From: Clostridia bacterium | Lineage (GTDB): Bacteria > Bacillota_A > Clostridia > RUG12999 | Direction: 5' to 3' | Length of the DNA stretch: 14,562 nt | NCBI GenBank assembly: GCA_017558425.1 | Contig: JAFYVD010000069.1 | Span: 1 to 14,562 of the forward strand | Shown here: positions 7,022 to 13,955 of the stretch, piece by piece | Numbering within the stretch: the stretch's first letter is position 1 | Layout: each line of letters opens with the position of its first letter | Notes under the pieces: model-generated | What the model saw: only the letters and a program-made list of their open reading frames with translations | Told to the model about the DNA's origin: nothing | Databases searched by the model: none | Made by a program: the position numbers and the translations under genes

Positions 7022-8446
7022 TTATTTTAATTCTTTTTGTTTTTTGAAAAACTCTTTTGTTTCTTTTGCAACAACACCGCTAAGTGCAAACAGAGCAATG
7101 AGGTTGGGGAACGCCATAAGACCGTTGAACACGTCTGCAAGGTTCCACACAATTGAAACTGTGAGGTAAGGACCGATGAATACGGCGATGATGTAAAGCC
7201 ATCTGTAAGCTTTCACAATACCCATTTTGCCGTTTGTAAGATATTCCAGACATTTTTCAGAATAATAGTTCCAGCCGAGGATGGTGGTGAAAGCGAAAAA
7301 TGCCAGACAAAGCATCAATACAAATGACGAGAAAGTTGTGTTCCAGGGGAGACCGTTCTGCCAAGCCGCTGTTGTGATGTTAACGCCTTCAAATACGCCC
7401 GGAACATAAAGTCCGTGTGCGCCGGTTACGACAACCGAAAGACCTGTCATAGTACAAATAATGATAGTGTCAATAAACACGCCTGTCATAGAAACAAGAC
7501 CCTGACGAACAGGTTCTTTTGTCTGAGCAGCAGCTGCCGCAATGGGAGCACTACCCATACCGGCTTCGTTGGAGAAAATACCTCTGCCGATACCTTTTTG
7601 CATAGCAAGCTTAATTGTGATACCTGCCGCGCCGCCGAGCACCGCTTCGGGGATAAATGCGCTTTTGAAAATAAGTGCAACTGCAGCAGGGATTGCTTTT
7701 ATGTTGCAAATGAGAATTATAGCTGTGAAAATAAAGTAAATTACAGCCATAAAAGGCACGATGATTTCAGAAACCTTTGCGATTCTTTTAAGTCCGCCGA
7801 TAATTACGAGGGCGGCACAAATTGTTACTACAAGTCCTGCAATAACAGTTGCCCAAGAATAAGAAATTCCGCCGAGCGTGAATGCGATTTTCGCGTGCTG
7901 CGGGTCGAAAAAGTTCTGTGCAGCGGTGGTGATACCGTTAATCTGTGTAATGGTACCGATACCAAGAAGACCTGCGAGGATACCGAAAACCGAGAAAAGA
8001 ACAGCAAGCCATTTCCAGTTTTTGCCCATACCTTTTTCTATGTAATAGAAAGGTCCGCCAAGGAAATGTCCGTCAGCTTTTTGCTCGCGGTATTTGATTG
8101 CGAGGAGGCCTTCGGCATATTTTGTTGCCATACCGAGGAATGCCGCAATTTCCATCCACAAAAGTGCACCCGGGCCGCCGAGACAGATTGCGGTTGCAAC
8201 GCCGACGATGTTTCCTGTACCGATTGTAGCAGATAAAGCTGTGCAAAGTGCGCCGAAACTTGTTACGTCGCCCGAGCCATCATTTTCGTTCTGAAACATA
8301 AATTTCAAAGCTTTTCCGAGGTGACGGACCTGAAGGCATCGAACTCTGAGTGTCAGCCATAGTCCTGCTGCGAGGATAAGTACAATCAGGGGAGTGCCCC
8401 ACACCCATCCGCTTACGTCTGTTACGATTTTGTTAAGTTGTTCCAT
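7022..8446 (-). CDS. Sodium:alanine/glycine symporter (AGCS family)
   Basis: This is a cytoplasmic-membrane carrier that imports alanine or glycine with Na+. The 474 residues show about ten or eleven hydrophobic segments and the AGCS signatures: SFGALCTALSATIGTGNIVG (63-82), GGPGALLWME (90-99) and GIGRGIFSNEAGMGSAPIAA (285-304). The reading frame extends to 8506, but that extra part would run into the terminator of the riboswitch. The ATG at 8446 with GAAGGAG about 11 bases upstream gives the normal N-terminus (MEQLNKIVTD). A glycine riboswitch and intrinsic terminator in the leader strongly suggest that glycine is a real substrate. It is transcribed alone and ends at the shared palindrome at 6994-7019. 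Confidence 0.95.
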   Translation of the reverse strand: MEQLNKIVTDVSGWVWGTPLIVLILAAGLWLTLRVRCLQVRHLGKALKFMFQNENDGSGDVTSFGALCTALSATIGTGNIVGVATAICLGGPGALLWMEIAAFLGMATKYAEGLLAIKYREQKADGHFLGGPFYYIEKGMGKNWKWLAVLFSVFGILAGLLGIGTITQINGITTAAQNFFDPQHAKIAFTLGGISYSWATVIAGLVVTICAALVIIGGLKRIAKVSEIIVPFMAVIYFIFTAIILICNIKAIPAAVALIFKSAFIPEAVLGGAAGITIKLAMQKGIGRGIFSNEAGMGSAPIAAAAAQTKEPVRQGLVSMTGVFIDTIIICTMTGLSVVVTGAHGLYVPGVFEGVNITTAAWQNGLPWNTTFSSFVLMLCLAFFAFTTILGWNYYSEKCLEYLTNGKMGIVKAYRWLYIIAVFIGPYLTVSIVWNLADVFNGLMAFPNLIALFALSGVVAKETKEFFKKQKELK

Positions 8447-8464
8447 TTTGTTTTTCACTCCTTC

Positions 8465-8493
8465 AAAAAAAATAAAGCCTTGTTCAAGGCTTT
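8465..8493 (-). terminator. Intrinsic terminator controlled by the glycine riboswitch
   Basis: On the - strand AAAGCCTT and AAGGCTTT form a stem with the loop GAAC, followed by ATTTTTTTT. It lies between the aptamer and the symporter ribosome site, so read-through must be allowed for expression. This is the normal layout of a transcription-attenuating riboswitch. Confidence 0.9.
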
Positions 8494-8518
8494 GAAGAGT
8501 GGACAAACAGCAATAATT

Positions 8519-8630
8519 TTCGCCCTGTCCTTTTGCCTGAGAGATTGGAAAAAATATTTTCCGTACACCTTCGGCGCCCGCTTAAAGATTTCGGGACTCT
8601 CCAGAGGTTCTTGCTGAAACTACAAGAACA
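8519..8630 (-). promoter_or_regulatory. Glycine riboswitch, single aptamer with 5' ghost-like hairpin
   Basis: The - strand reads CUGGAGAGUCCCG, then AGCGGGCGCCGAAGGUGUA, then AAUCUCUCAGGCAAAAGGA followed by CAGGG. These are the conserved blocks of the glycine aptamer (GGAGAG, GCGCCGAAGG, CUCUCAGGCAAAAGGACAG) in the right order. Only one full aptamer is present. In front of it a perfect 7-base-pair hairpin (GUUCUUG / CAAGAAC, 8629-8607) stands where the ghost aptamer of a type-2 singlet is expected. From published work as I recall it, type-2 singlets are tied to transport genes and tend to switch expression off when glycine is high; that direction is an inference here. The predicted transcript start is at about 8630. 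Confidence 0.95.
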
Positions 8631-8636
8631 GGAACA

Positions 8637-8665
8637 ATTATAGCACACAATTTCGAGAAATGCAA
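8637..8665 (-). promoter_or_regulatory. Predicted sigma-A promoter of the riboswitch-symporter unit
   Basis: On the - strand TTGCAT (8665-8660), 17 bases, then a perfect TATAAT (8642-8637). The expected start near 8630 falls exactly at the beginning of the 5' hairpin of the riboswitch. Confidence 0.75.
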
Positions 8666-8680
8666 GTCTTACTTAAAAGA

Positions 8681-8721
8681 TTGAGTGAAAAAAAGACAAA
8701 ATATTCTTGTTTTTTACTCAA
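8681..8721. repeat. AT-rich inverted repeat between divergent promoters
   Basis: TTGAGT (8681-8686) and ACTCAA (8716-8721) flank an A-run and T-run that can also pair with small bulges (ACAA / TTGT at the inner end). It follows no gene end, so it is not obviously a terminator. It lies between the symporter promoter and the promoter of the 690-residue gene. A regulatory role is possible but not shown. Confidence 0.4.
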
Positions 8722-8736
8722 AAAATTAAAAAAACA

Positions 8737-8765
8737 GTAGAAATGCAATAAAAATGTGGTATAAT
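8737..8765 (+). promoter_or_regulatory. Predicted extended -10 promoter of the 690-residue gene
   Basis: TGGTATAAT (8757-8765) is a perfect TATAAT with the TGN extension. The region 17 bases upstream (GTAGAA) is a poor -35 box, which extended -10 promoters can tolerate. AGGAGG at 8788-8793 follows before the ATG at 8802. Confidence 0.6.
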
Positions 8766-8801
8766 AAAAGTAGCTGATGCAATAGCCAGGAGGAATTTCC
8801 A

Positions 8802-10874
8802 ATGAATAAAGAAAAAGCTTATGCATTTCGGGATATACTTACGCAAATACATAAAGAAAATCTTATAGATAATTCTGTCCGTCCGTCTGCTGACGATTTT
8901 ATTATAAAAAACGGGATGACAATTGGGATTTTACCCGATTCAACCGAGGTTATCCGTGTTGCGGCAGAGGATTTTGCCCATTTTCTGTCTGTTTCAATGG
9001 GCGTATCGGTGAAAGTGACAGAATCGGAGGACGCCGACATTTTTGTCGGAACAAAAGAAGATATTAGCTTTGACCTTGGCGACGCAGATTGCTACAAAGG
9101 ATTTTGCACCGAGGTTGGGGACAAAATTACTGTCTGCGGATTTGACGACAGGGGAGCGGCACAAGGACTTTATTTCCTTGAAGATGAAATGAGCGAAAGA
9201 CGAGCACCTTTTTTGAAGAAAAAGACTGAAAAAAGAGCACCGCTTTATTCCCCGAGGATGGTTCATTCGGGGTATGCTCTGGATGTTTATCCTGACCGGT
9301 ATCTTGCGAAAATTGCACATTCGGGCAGAGATGCCATAGTTATTTTCATCAAAGACCTTGACCACTGCGACAAGTACAATGATTTGATAGTAAGGGCGGC
9401 GAAATACGGCATTGACGTGTACGCCTACAATTATATGACAGGTGGGATTCATCCCGATGACCCGGGTGCAAGAGAAAATTACGCCAACATTTACGGCAAG
9501 CTGTTTGCCAACTGCCCGGGATTTAAAGGGCTCATTTTTGTGGGGGAAAGTGCATATTTCCAGAGCAAGGATCCGCACGTTTCCAAAATCACCGGCAGGG
9601 ACAGATTCTATCTGCCAAACGGCAAGCCTAACCCCGGATATTGGCCTTGTGAGGATTATCCGGCATGGATAAATCTTATAAAAGATGTGGTGAGGGAACA
9701 AAAACCCGACGCCGATATTGTTTTCTGGACATACAACACAGGATGGGTTCCTGAAAAGGAACGAGTGGAATTTATAGAAAAGTTGCCCACCGACATTTCG
9801 CTGTTGGTAACGTATGAAATGTATGAGCAGTATAAACTTGAGGGTGTCACCGAATGTACCACAGACTATACAATTGTAAAGACGGGTCCGGCACCTGTGT
9901 TCACATCCGAAGCCGAAGCGGCAAAGAAACGCGGAATCCGGTTGTATGGAATGACAAACACAGGCGGACAGACATGGGATATAGGCACAATTCCGTATAT
10001 TCCCGTTGCGCAGCAATGGATAGCTCGATATAAAACAATGGCAGAATCTGCTGAAAAATGGGGGATGTGCGGGCTTATGGAATCCCACCACTTTGGATTC
10101 TACCCATCTTTTATCGGCGACCTTTCCAAAAATGTGATGAATAAAGGAAAGGTGGATTATAAAACTGAACTTCTTAAGGTTTTGGGCAAATATTATAAAG
10201 CTGAAAATGCCGAGACAGTGGAAAAAGCACTTGCTCTCTGGAGCGAGGCAATCACAAACTTTATTCCGTCTGAGGATGACCAGTACGGACCATTCAGAGT
10301 GGGACCTTCCTTCCCGTTCTGTTTAAAACGGGGATTTGCGGTTCCGTCCGACCCGGATGCTCATTTCGGCAGCAGAATTTGTTTTGTTGATTACGGCAAA
10401 CGATTCCCGCAGAATTATATGTCTAAAAATACATATCCGTCGCTCAGGGTGCCTGTTGAGATAAAATATCTTGAAAAGGCGAGAGAACTTATGACGGAAG
10501 GTATTGAAATTCTGGAAGGAATTTTCAATCCCTGTGAGGAACTTGAAAAGCTGATCAATCTGGGCAGATATATTGTAACGGTTATCACCACGGGGATAAA
10601 TATGAAACATTGGTACATTACCAAAAATCAGATTTTTGCGGCTACGGACAGAAATGCTGTTCCTGCTATGATAGACAAGCTTGAAGCTGTGCTTATAGAT
10701 GAAAAAGCAAACGCACAAAGTGCGGTTAAGCTTGTTGAAACTGATTCCCGACTCGGTTGGGAACCGAGCATGGAATATGTCGGCGGAGCGGAAAATATTT
10801 TGTGGAAAATAAAACAGGTGGAATATGTTTTGAATATTGAAATTCCGGAACTGAGAAAAAGATTTGAAATGTAA
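8802..10874 (+). CDS. Glycoside hydrolase-like protein of unassigned family (GH20/GH67-type N-domain plus barrel)
   Basis: The substrate is unknown; it is probably a cytosolic hydrolase, as no signal peptide is seen. The 690 residues look like three parts. Residues about 35-130 resemble the zincin-like N-terminal domain of GH20 and GH67 enzymes (VIRVAAEDFAHFLSVSMG, ADIFVGTK, ITVCGFDDRGAAQGLYFLED). Residues about 147-440 look like a TIM barrel starting at PRMVHSGYALDVYPDRYL, with strand-end acids in LIFVGESAYF (Glu249), LLVTYEMYEQ (Glu339) and GLMESHHFGFYPS (Glu427). Residues about 450-690 are helical and end with SRLGWEPSMEYVGGAENI. The His-x-Gly-x-Asp-Glu motif of true hexosaminidases is absent, so the catalytic residues are candidates only. 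AGGAGG lies 8 bases before the ATG. It is transcribed alone. I do not recognise a characterised homologue. Confidence 0.7.
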   Translation: MNKEKAYAFRDILTQIHKENLIDNSVRPSADDFIIKNGMTIGILPDSTEVIRVAAEDFAHFLSVSMGVSVKVTESEDADIFVGTKEDISFDLGDADCYKGFCTEVGDKITVCGFDDRGAAQGLYFLEDEMSERRAPFLKKKTEKRAPLYSPRMVHSGYALDVYPDRYLAKIAHSGRDAIVIFIKDLDHCDKYNDLIVRAAKYGIDVYAYNYMTGGIHPDDPGARENYANIYGKLFANCPGFKGLIFVGESAYFQSKDPHVSKITGRDRFYLPNGKPNPGYWPCEDYPAWINLIKDVVREQKPDADIVFWTYNTGWVPEKERVEFIEKLPTDISLLVTYEMYEQYKLEGVTECTTDYTIVKTGPAPVFTSEAEAAKKRGIRLYGMTNTGGQTWDIGTIPYIPVAQQWIARYKTMAESAEKWGMCGLMESHHFGFYPSFIGDLSKNVMNKGKVDYKTELLKVLGKYYKAENAETVEKALALWSEAITNFIPSEDDQYGPFRVGPSFPFCLKRGFAVPSDPDAHFGSRICFVDYGKRFPQNYMSKNTYPSLRVPVEIKYLEKARELMTEGIEILEGIFNPCEELEKLINLGRYIVTVITTGINMKHWYITKNQIFAATDRNAVPAMIDKLEAVLIDEKANAQSAVKLVETDSRLGWEPSMEYVGGAENILWKIKQVEYVLNIEIPELRKRFEM

Positions 10875-10878
10875 AAAG

Positions 10879-10911
10879 AGGCTGTAAAAAACTTTTGGTT
10901 TTTTACAGCCT
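10879..10911. terminator. Shared terminator of the 690-residue gene and the PAP2 gene
   Basis: A perfect 14-base-pair stem (AGGCTGTAAAAAAC, 10879-10892, with GTTTTTTACAGCCT, 10898-10911) has the loop TTTTG and is followed by TTGTTTTG on the + strand. It begins 4 bases after the stop at 10874 and precedes the end of the convergent gene at 10935. The core matches the hairpin at 462-501. Confidence 0.9.
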
Positions 10912-10934
10912 TTGTTTTGTGGTCCGGACTATTG

Positions 10935-11750
10935 TTACATCCACTTTTTTTCTGTCCATTTAATCATTGCAGGTACTGCAACTGTAATGAAGAGTCCCAT
11001 GCAAAGATAACGAATATAGGTGAGTCCGAGAGATTTCAGCACAATTATCAACAAGATTGTGGTTGAAAAACCGATAACGGCTCCCAAAATTCGCATTTTG
11101 ATTTTTGATGGAACTGTAAAACCGATAAATTTTTCCTCTATTGCGTTGCCTGAGAAAAAACCTGCTGCGAAAAACAGTAGTTTTAAAATATCTTTTTCAG
11201 GATATATAATTGAAACGCCAAGCATAAAAATAAATGTTGCAACAGCGAGAATTTTCGGATTAAGTTTTTGTAAATATTTTCCTGCCAGGACAAGCACACA
11301 ACCAATCGCGATTCCGCACAGAATATCTACCGGCGTGTGAACGCCGAGATACATTCGGGAAAGTCCTGTCAAAACAATAAGCAGTGTTCCGACAATATAC
11401 AGCCATTTTTTTCGGAATATCAAGGAAAACATTCCGCCAAAGGTTGTGGACATCTGCGCGTGTCCGCTTGGGAAAGAGTAACCATAGCCTGTGTCACTGT
11501 CAATCTGACGGACTTCTGAATAGGTGAATGGGCGGGGGATGTGGAACAGGTTTTTCAAAAGTGAGTTGAGCGAAAAAGATAATAGCAGAAATATTCCTAT
11601 ATAATAGGCTCTGTTTTTATCAATACACCAGTACACAATCCCAAGTACTGCCAGGTACACGAATTCGCCGGTGAGGGCTGAAATCCCAAGAAAAATATTG
11701 TCGAGAACCGGTGTGGAGAAGGTCTGAAGGTATAAAAGAAAATCTGTCAT
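10935..11750 (-). CDS. PAP2-family membrane phosphatase
   Basis: A membrane-bound acid phosphatase of the PAP2 superfamily, acting on a lipid phosphate such as undecaprenyl diphosphate or phosphatidate; the substrate is not determined. The 271 residues contain about seven hydrophobic segments and all three catalytic motifs: K66 to R73-P74 (KNLFHIPRP), P94-S-G-H97 (SFPSGHAQ) and S131-R-M-Y-L-G-V-H138 to D142 (SRMYLGVHTPVD). The C-terminal third (about 165-265) adds further membrane helices beyond the core, so it is longer than the small BcrC/PgpB-type enzymes. The start is supported by GAGGT 6 bases before the ATG. It is transcribed away from the 690-residue gene's direction, sharing a terminator with it, and appears to be a single-gene unit. 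No convincing promoter was found in the 93-base gap upstream. Confidence 0.93.
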   Translation of the reverse strand: MTDFLLYLQTFSTPVLDNIFLGISALTGEFVYLAVLGIVYWCIDKNRAYYIGIFLLLSFSLNSLLKNLFHIPRPFTYSEVRQIDSDTGYGYSFPSGHAQMSTTFGGMFSLIFRKKWLYIVGTLLIVLTGLSRMYLGVHTPVDILCGIAIGCVLVLAGKYLQKLNPKILAVATFIFMLGVSIIYPEKDILKLLFFAAGFFSGNAIEEKFIGFTVPSKIKMRILGAVIGFSTTILLIIVLKSLGLTYIRYLCMGLFITVAVPAMIKWTEKKWM

Positions 11751-11776
11751 TTTTCTACCTCATTTTTAATTTGTAG

Positions 11777-11796
11777 GGCAGGGGCTTGCTCCTGCC
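11777..11796. repeat. Small GC-rich palindrome, possible dispersed repeat
   Basis: GGCAGG and CCTGCC flank an 8-base centre (GGCTTGCT), in an otherwise AT-rich gap. It lacks a U-run and lies 10 bases from the transketolase terminator, so it is not a clear terminator. Its form recalls short palindromic intergenic repeats of Clostridia; only one copy is seen in this window. Confidence 0.4.
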
Positions 11797-11805
11797 GAAG
11801 TATAT

Positions 11806-11831
11806 AAAAGGCGCCGTAAACGGCGCCTTTT
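11806..11831 (-). terminator. Terminator of the transketolase operon
   Basis: An 11-base-pair stem AAAAGGCGCCG / CGGCGCCTTTT with a 4-base loop starts 12 bases after the stop of the C-terminal subunit gene. On the - strand it ends in TTTTATATA. Confidence 0.88.
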
Positions 11832-11843
11832 GTATTTTTTTGA

Positions 11844-12791
11844 TTAGTTTTTCTTTGCGATAGCTTCTTTGGCTTTTGCAACGATGTTTTCGGGTGTGAG
11901 GCCGTACTCTTTAAGAAGCTGAGCGGGTTTACCTGATTTACCGAACTTGTCGTTAATACCAACTCTTACGAGAGGAGTGGGGCATTTTTCACAAAGAACT
12001 TCAGCAACTGCACTGCCGAGACCGCCGATAACGTTGTGTTCTTCAGCTGTTACGATAGCGCCTGTTTCTTTAGCAGCTTTAACGATGATATCTTCGTCGA
12101 TAGGTTTGATTGTATGGATGTTGATAACTCTTGCGTTGATGCCTTCAGCAGCGAGCATTTCAGCAGCAGTAAGAGCATCGGGAACCATAAGACCGTTAGC
12201 GATGATTGTTACATCGGAGCCGTCTTTAAGCTGAACGCCTTTACCGATTTCAAATTTATATGTAGCTTCGTCGTTGATTGTGGGAACGCCGAGTCTGCCG
12301 AATCTGAGGTAAACAGGACCATTGTGTTTGATAGCTGCTTCAACAGCTGCAATGGATTCTACTGCGTCAGCAGGGCTGATTACAACCATGTTGGGGATGG
12401 AACGCATGAGAGCGATATCTTCGATGGGCTGATGAGTAGCACCATCTTCACCAACAGAGATACCTGCGTGAGTAGCACCGATTTTTACGTTGAGGTTAGG
12501 ATAGCAAACGGAGTTTCTGATCTGTTCAAAAGCTCTGCCTGCTGCGAACATTGCAAATGTAGATGCAAATACAGTTTTTCCGCAAGTTGCAAGACCTGCA
12601 GCTGTGGAAATCATATTTGCTTCCGCGATACCGCAGTTAATAAAACGGTCGGGGAATTCTTTTTTGAATGTATCAGTTTTTGTGGATTTGGAAAGGTCCG
12701 CATCCATAACAACGATGTCATATTTGTCGCCGAATTTAGCGAGAGCCATACCATAGGCTTCTCTTGTAGCAATTTTTTTAACGTCAGCCAT
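11844..12791 (-). CDS. Transketolase, C-terminal subunit
   Basis: This is the pyrimidine-binding and C-terminal half of a split transketolase, which moves two-carbon units between sugar phosphates in the pentose phosphate pathway. The 315 residues contain the cofactor-activating glutamate in NCGIAEANM (Glu57), the FASTFAMFAAGRAFEQIRN helix (75-93), the THAGISVGEDGATHQ loop (107-121, His108 and His120) and the C-terminal domain from about 190. It must pair with the N-terminal subunit encoded directly upstream. The start codon overlaps the stop of that gene (TAATG), and AGGAGG lies 9 bases before it, so the two are translated together. Single-chain transketolases have about 650 residues; the two subunits together have 597. 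The 1-deoxyxylulose-5-phosphate synthase family is related, but the split form and motifs favour transketolase. Confidence 0.95.
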   Translation of the reverse strand: MADVKKIATREAYGMALAKFGDKYDIVVMDADLSKSTKTDTFKKEFPDRFINCGIAEANMISTAAGLATCGKTVFASTFAMFAAGRAFEQIRNSVCYPNLNVKIGATHAGISVGEDGATHQPIEDIALMRSIPNMVVISPADAVESIAAVEAAIKHNGPVYLRFGRLGVPTINDEATYKFEIGKGVQLKDGSDVTIIANGLMVPDALTAAEMLAAEGINARVINIHTIKPIDEDIIVKAAKETGAIVTAEEHNVIGGLGSAVAEVLCEKCPTPLVRVGINDKFGKSGKPAQLLKEYGLTPENIVAKAKEAIAKKN

Positions 12792-13639
12792 TAGTTAGCA
12801 CCTCCTAATTTTGCGATAGCGGCATCAAGCTCCTCGATAGCCTGAGCATACTGCTCGTCGTTGGGAGCGTTGCCGTGCCAGCCTGCCTGGTTTTCCATGA
12901 AGGAAACGCCTTTACCTTTTACGCTGTTGCAGATAACAACAGTGGGTTTGCCTTTAACTGTTTTAGCTGTTTCGATAGCGTTGTCAATAGCTTCAACGTC
13001 GTGAGCGTCAACAAGGATGACGTTCCAGCCGAAAGCTTCGAATTTTTTGTCAACGGGAGTGGGGTTCATAACCTGTCTTACGTCACCGTCAATCTGGAGA
13101 AGGTTTAAGTCAACGAAAACTGTGATGTTGTCCAGTTTGTAGTGAGGAGCGAACATAGCAGCTTCCCAAACCTGACCTTCTTCAAGCTCACCGTCGCCTG
13201 TGATGGCATATACACGGTAATCTTTGTTGTCGAGTTTTGCAGCCAGAGCCATGCCGTTAGCGGCACAGATACCCTGACCGAGAGAACCTGTTGACATATC
13301 AACACCGGGAACGCCCTTCATATCGGGATGACCCTGGAGGTAGCTGTCAGCCTGTCTGAAAGTTTTAAGGTCTTCAGCAGGGAAGAAGCCACGCTCAGCG
13401 AGTGTGCCGTAAAGAGCCGGTGCACAGTGACCTTTTGACATTACAAAACGGTCTCTGTCTGCCCATTTAGGATTTTTCGGATCTACATTCATCTGTTTGA
13501 AGTAGAGAACCGACATAATTTCTGCAATAGAGAGTGAACCGCCCGGATGGCCGGAAGCGGCGCTGTGAACTGCGGTAAGAGCATTTTTTCTGATCTTATA
13601 CGCAGTAATTTCCAGCTTGTTTTTTAAGCTGTTATCCAT
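12791..13639 (-). CDS. Transketolase, N-terminal (thiamine diphosphate-binding) subunit
   Basis: This is the diphosphate-binding half of a split transketolase. The 282 residues show GHPGGS (30-35, His31), SKGH (68-71, His71), GHPD (103-106, His104) and the cofactor motif GDGELEEGQVWEA (148-160) with Asp177 and Asn179 in VDLNLLQIDG completing the metal site; GWHG (His255) closes the domain. AAGGGG lies 9 bases before the ATG at 13639. It is the first gene of a two-gene operon with its own promoter (13676-13704). Its stop overlaps the next start by one base. Codon use is biased to common codons, as in highly expressed genes (by eye). Confidence 0.95.
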   Translation of the reverse strand: MDNSLKNKLEITAYKIRKNALTAVHSAASGHPGGSLSIAEIMSVLYFKQMNVDPKNPKWADRDRFVMSKGHCAPALYGTLAERGFFPAEDLKTFRQADSYLQGHPDMKGVPGVDMSTGSLGQGICAANGMALAAKLDNKDYRVYAITGDGELEEGQVWEAAMFAPHYKLDNITVFVDLNLLQIDGDVRQVMNPTPVDKKFEAFGWNVILVDAHDVEAIDNAIETAKTVKGKPTVVICNSVKGKGVSFMENQAGWHGNAPNDEQYAQAIEELDAAIAKLGGAN

Positions 13640-13675
13640 GAAAAGATACCCCTTTCAAATAATATTAATGAATAT

Positions 13676-13704
13676 ATTCTATCACAACATATTCCATTTT
13701 GCAA
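13676..13704 (-). promoter_or_regulatory. Predicted sigma-A promoter of the transketolase operon
   Basis: On the - strand TTGCAA (13704-13699), a 17-base spacer and TAGAAT (13681-13676). The predicted start near 13669 gives a leader of about 30 bases with no obvious structure. Confidence 0.65.
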
Positions 13705-13747
13705 TAGCTGAAACAAGTTTTTGGTAATTTTTTAGAAAGAAAAAGCA

Positions 13748-13753
13748 TATAAT
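13748..13753 (+). promoter_or_regulatory. Possible -10 box for the 43-residue small ORF
   Basis: A perfect TATAAT lies 47 bases before the small ORF start. No good -35 box is found 16-18 bases upstream (TTGGTA at 13721-13726 is too far), so this is tentative. Confidence 0.35.
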
Positions 13754-13799
13754 GTACATATATTCGGGAATTTTGTAAAAAAATGAAAGGAATACGCTG

Positions 13800-13931
13800 A
13801 TGGACGATAAAAATAAAAGTGAAGAAAACTACGATTTTATATATGAAGATTATCTGGGATGTAACTGGGAAGATGTCGAAGAAATGATTTTTGCCGTAAT
13901 TGAAGAAGAGAAAAGTCACTCTGAAAAATAA
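13800..13931 (+). CDS. Small acidic protein of 43 residues, function unknown
   Basis: The frame encodes MDDKNKSEENYDFIYEDYLG, then CNWEDVEEMIFAVIEEEKSH and SEK. AAAGGA lies 8 bases before the ATG, and a perfect TATAAT lies 47 bases upstream. About a third of the residues are Asp or Glu, so the protein is strongly negative. The middle (about 12-37) could form an amphipathic helix with Trp, Ile, Phe and Val on one face. No membrane segment, signal or metal motif is seen. It lies between the divergent transketolase operon and rpsB; no terminator follows, so read-through into rpsB is possible. I do not recognise a family. It may be a chance frame, but the ribosome site and protein-like hydrophobic pattern favour a real gene. 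Confidence 0.55.
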   Translation: MDDKNKSEENYDFIYEDYLGCNWEDVEEMIFAVIEEEKSHSEK

Positions 13932-13955
13932 ATTTCGAAAAATTTAAAAAAAGAC

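Noticed and set aside
7415..8236. A 273-codon open frame on the + strand across the symporter gene
   Set aside because: The symporter on the - strand has strong family motifs; the + frame is Cys/Asn-rich and shows no domain or ribosome site.
8447..8506. A 20-residue N-terminal extension of the symporter from an ATG at 8506
   Set aside because: The extension would be read from the riboswitch terminator hairpin and U-run; the ATG at 8446 follows the ribosome site and gives a normal family N-terminus.
8994..10091. A 365-codon open frame on the - strand inside the 690-residue gene
   Set aside because: It lies wholly antisense to a protein with clear domain-like patterns, has no good ribosome site and a composition rich in Cys, His and Phe typical of shadow frames.
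12036..12794. A 252-codon open frame on the + strand across the transketolase C-subunit gene
   Set aside because: Antisense to a conserved gene with strong codon bias, which explains the open frame; very Cys/Phe/Ser-rich composition.
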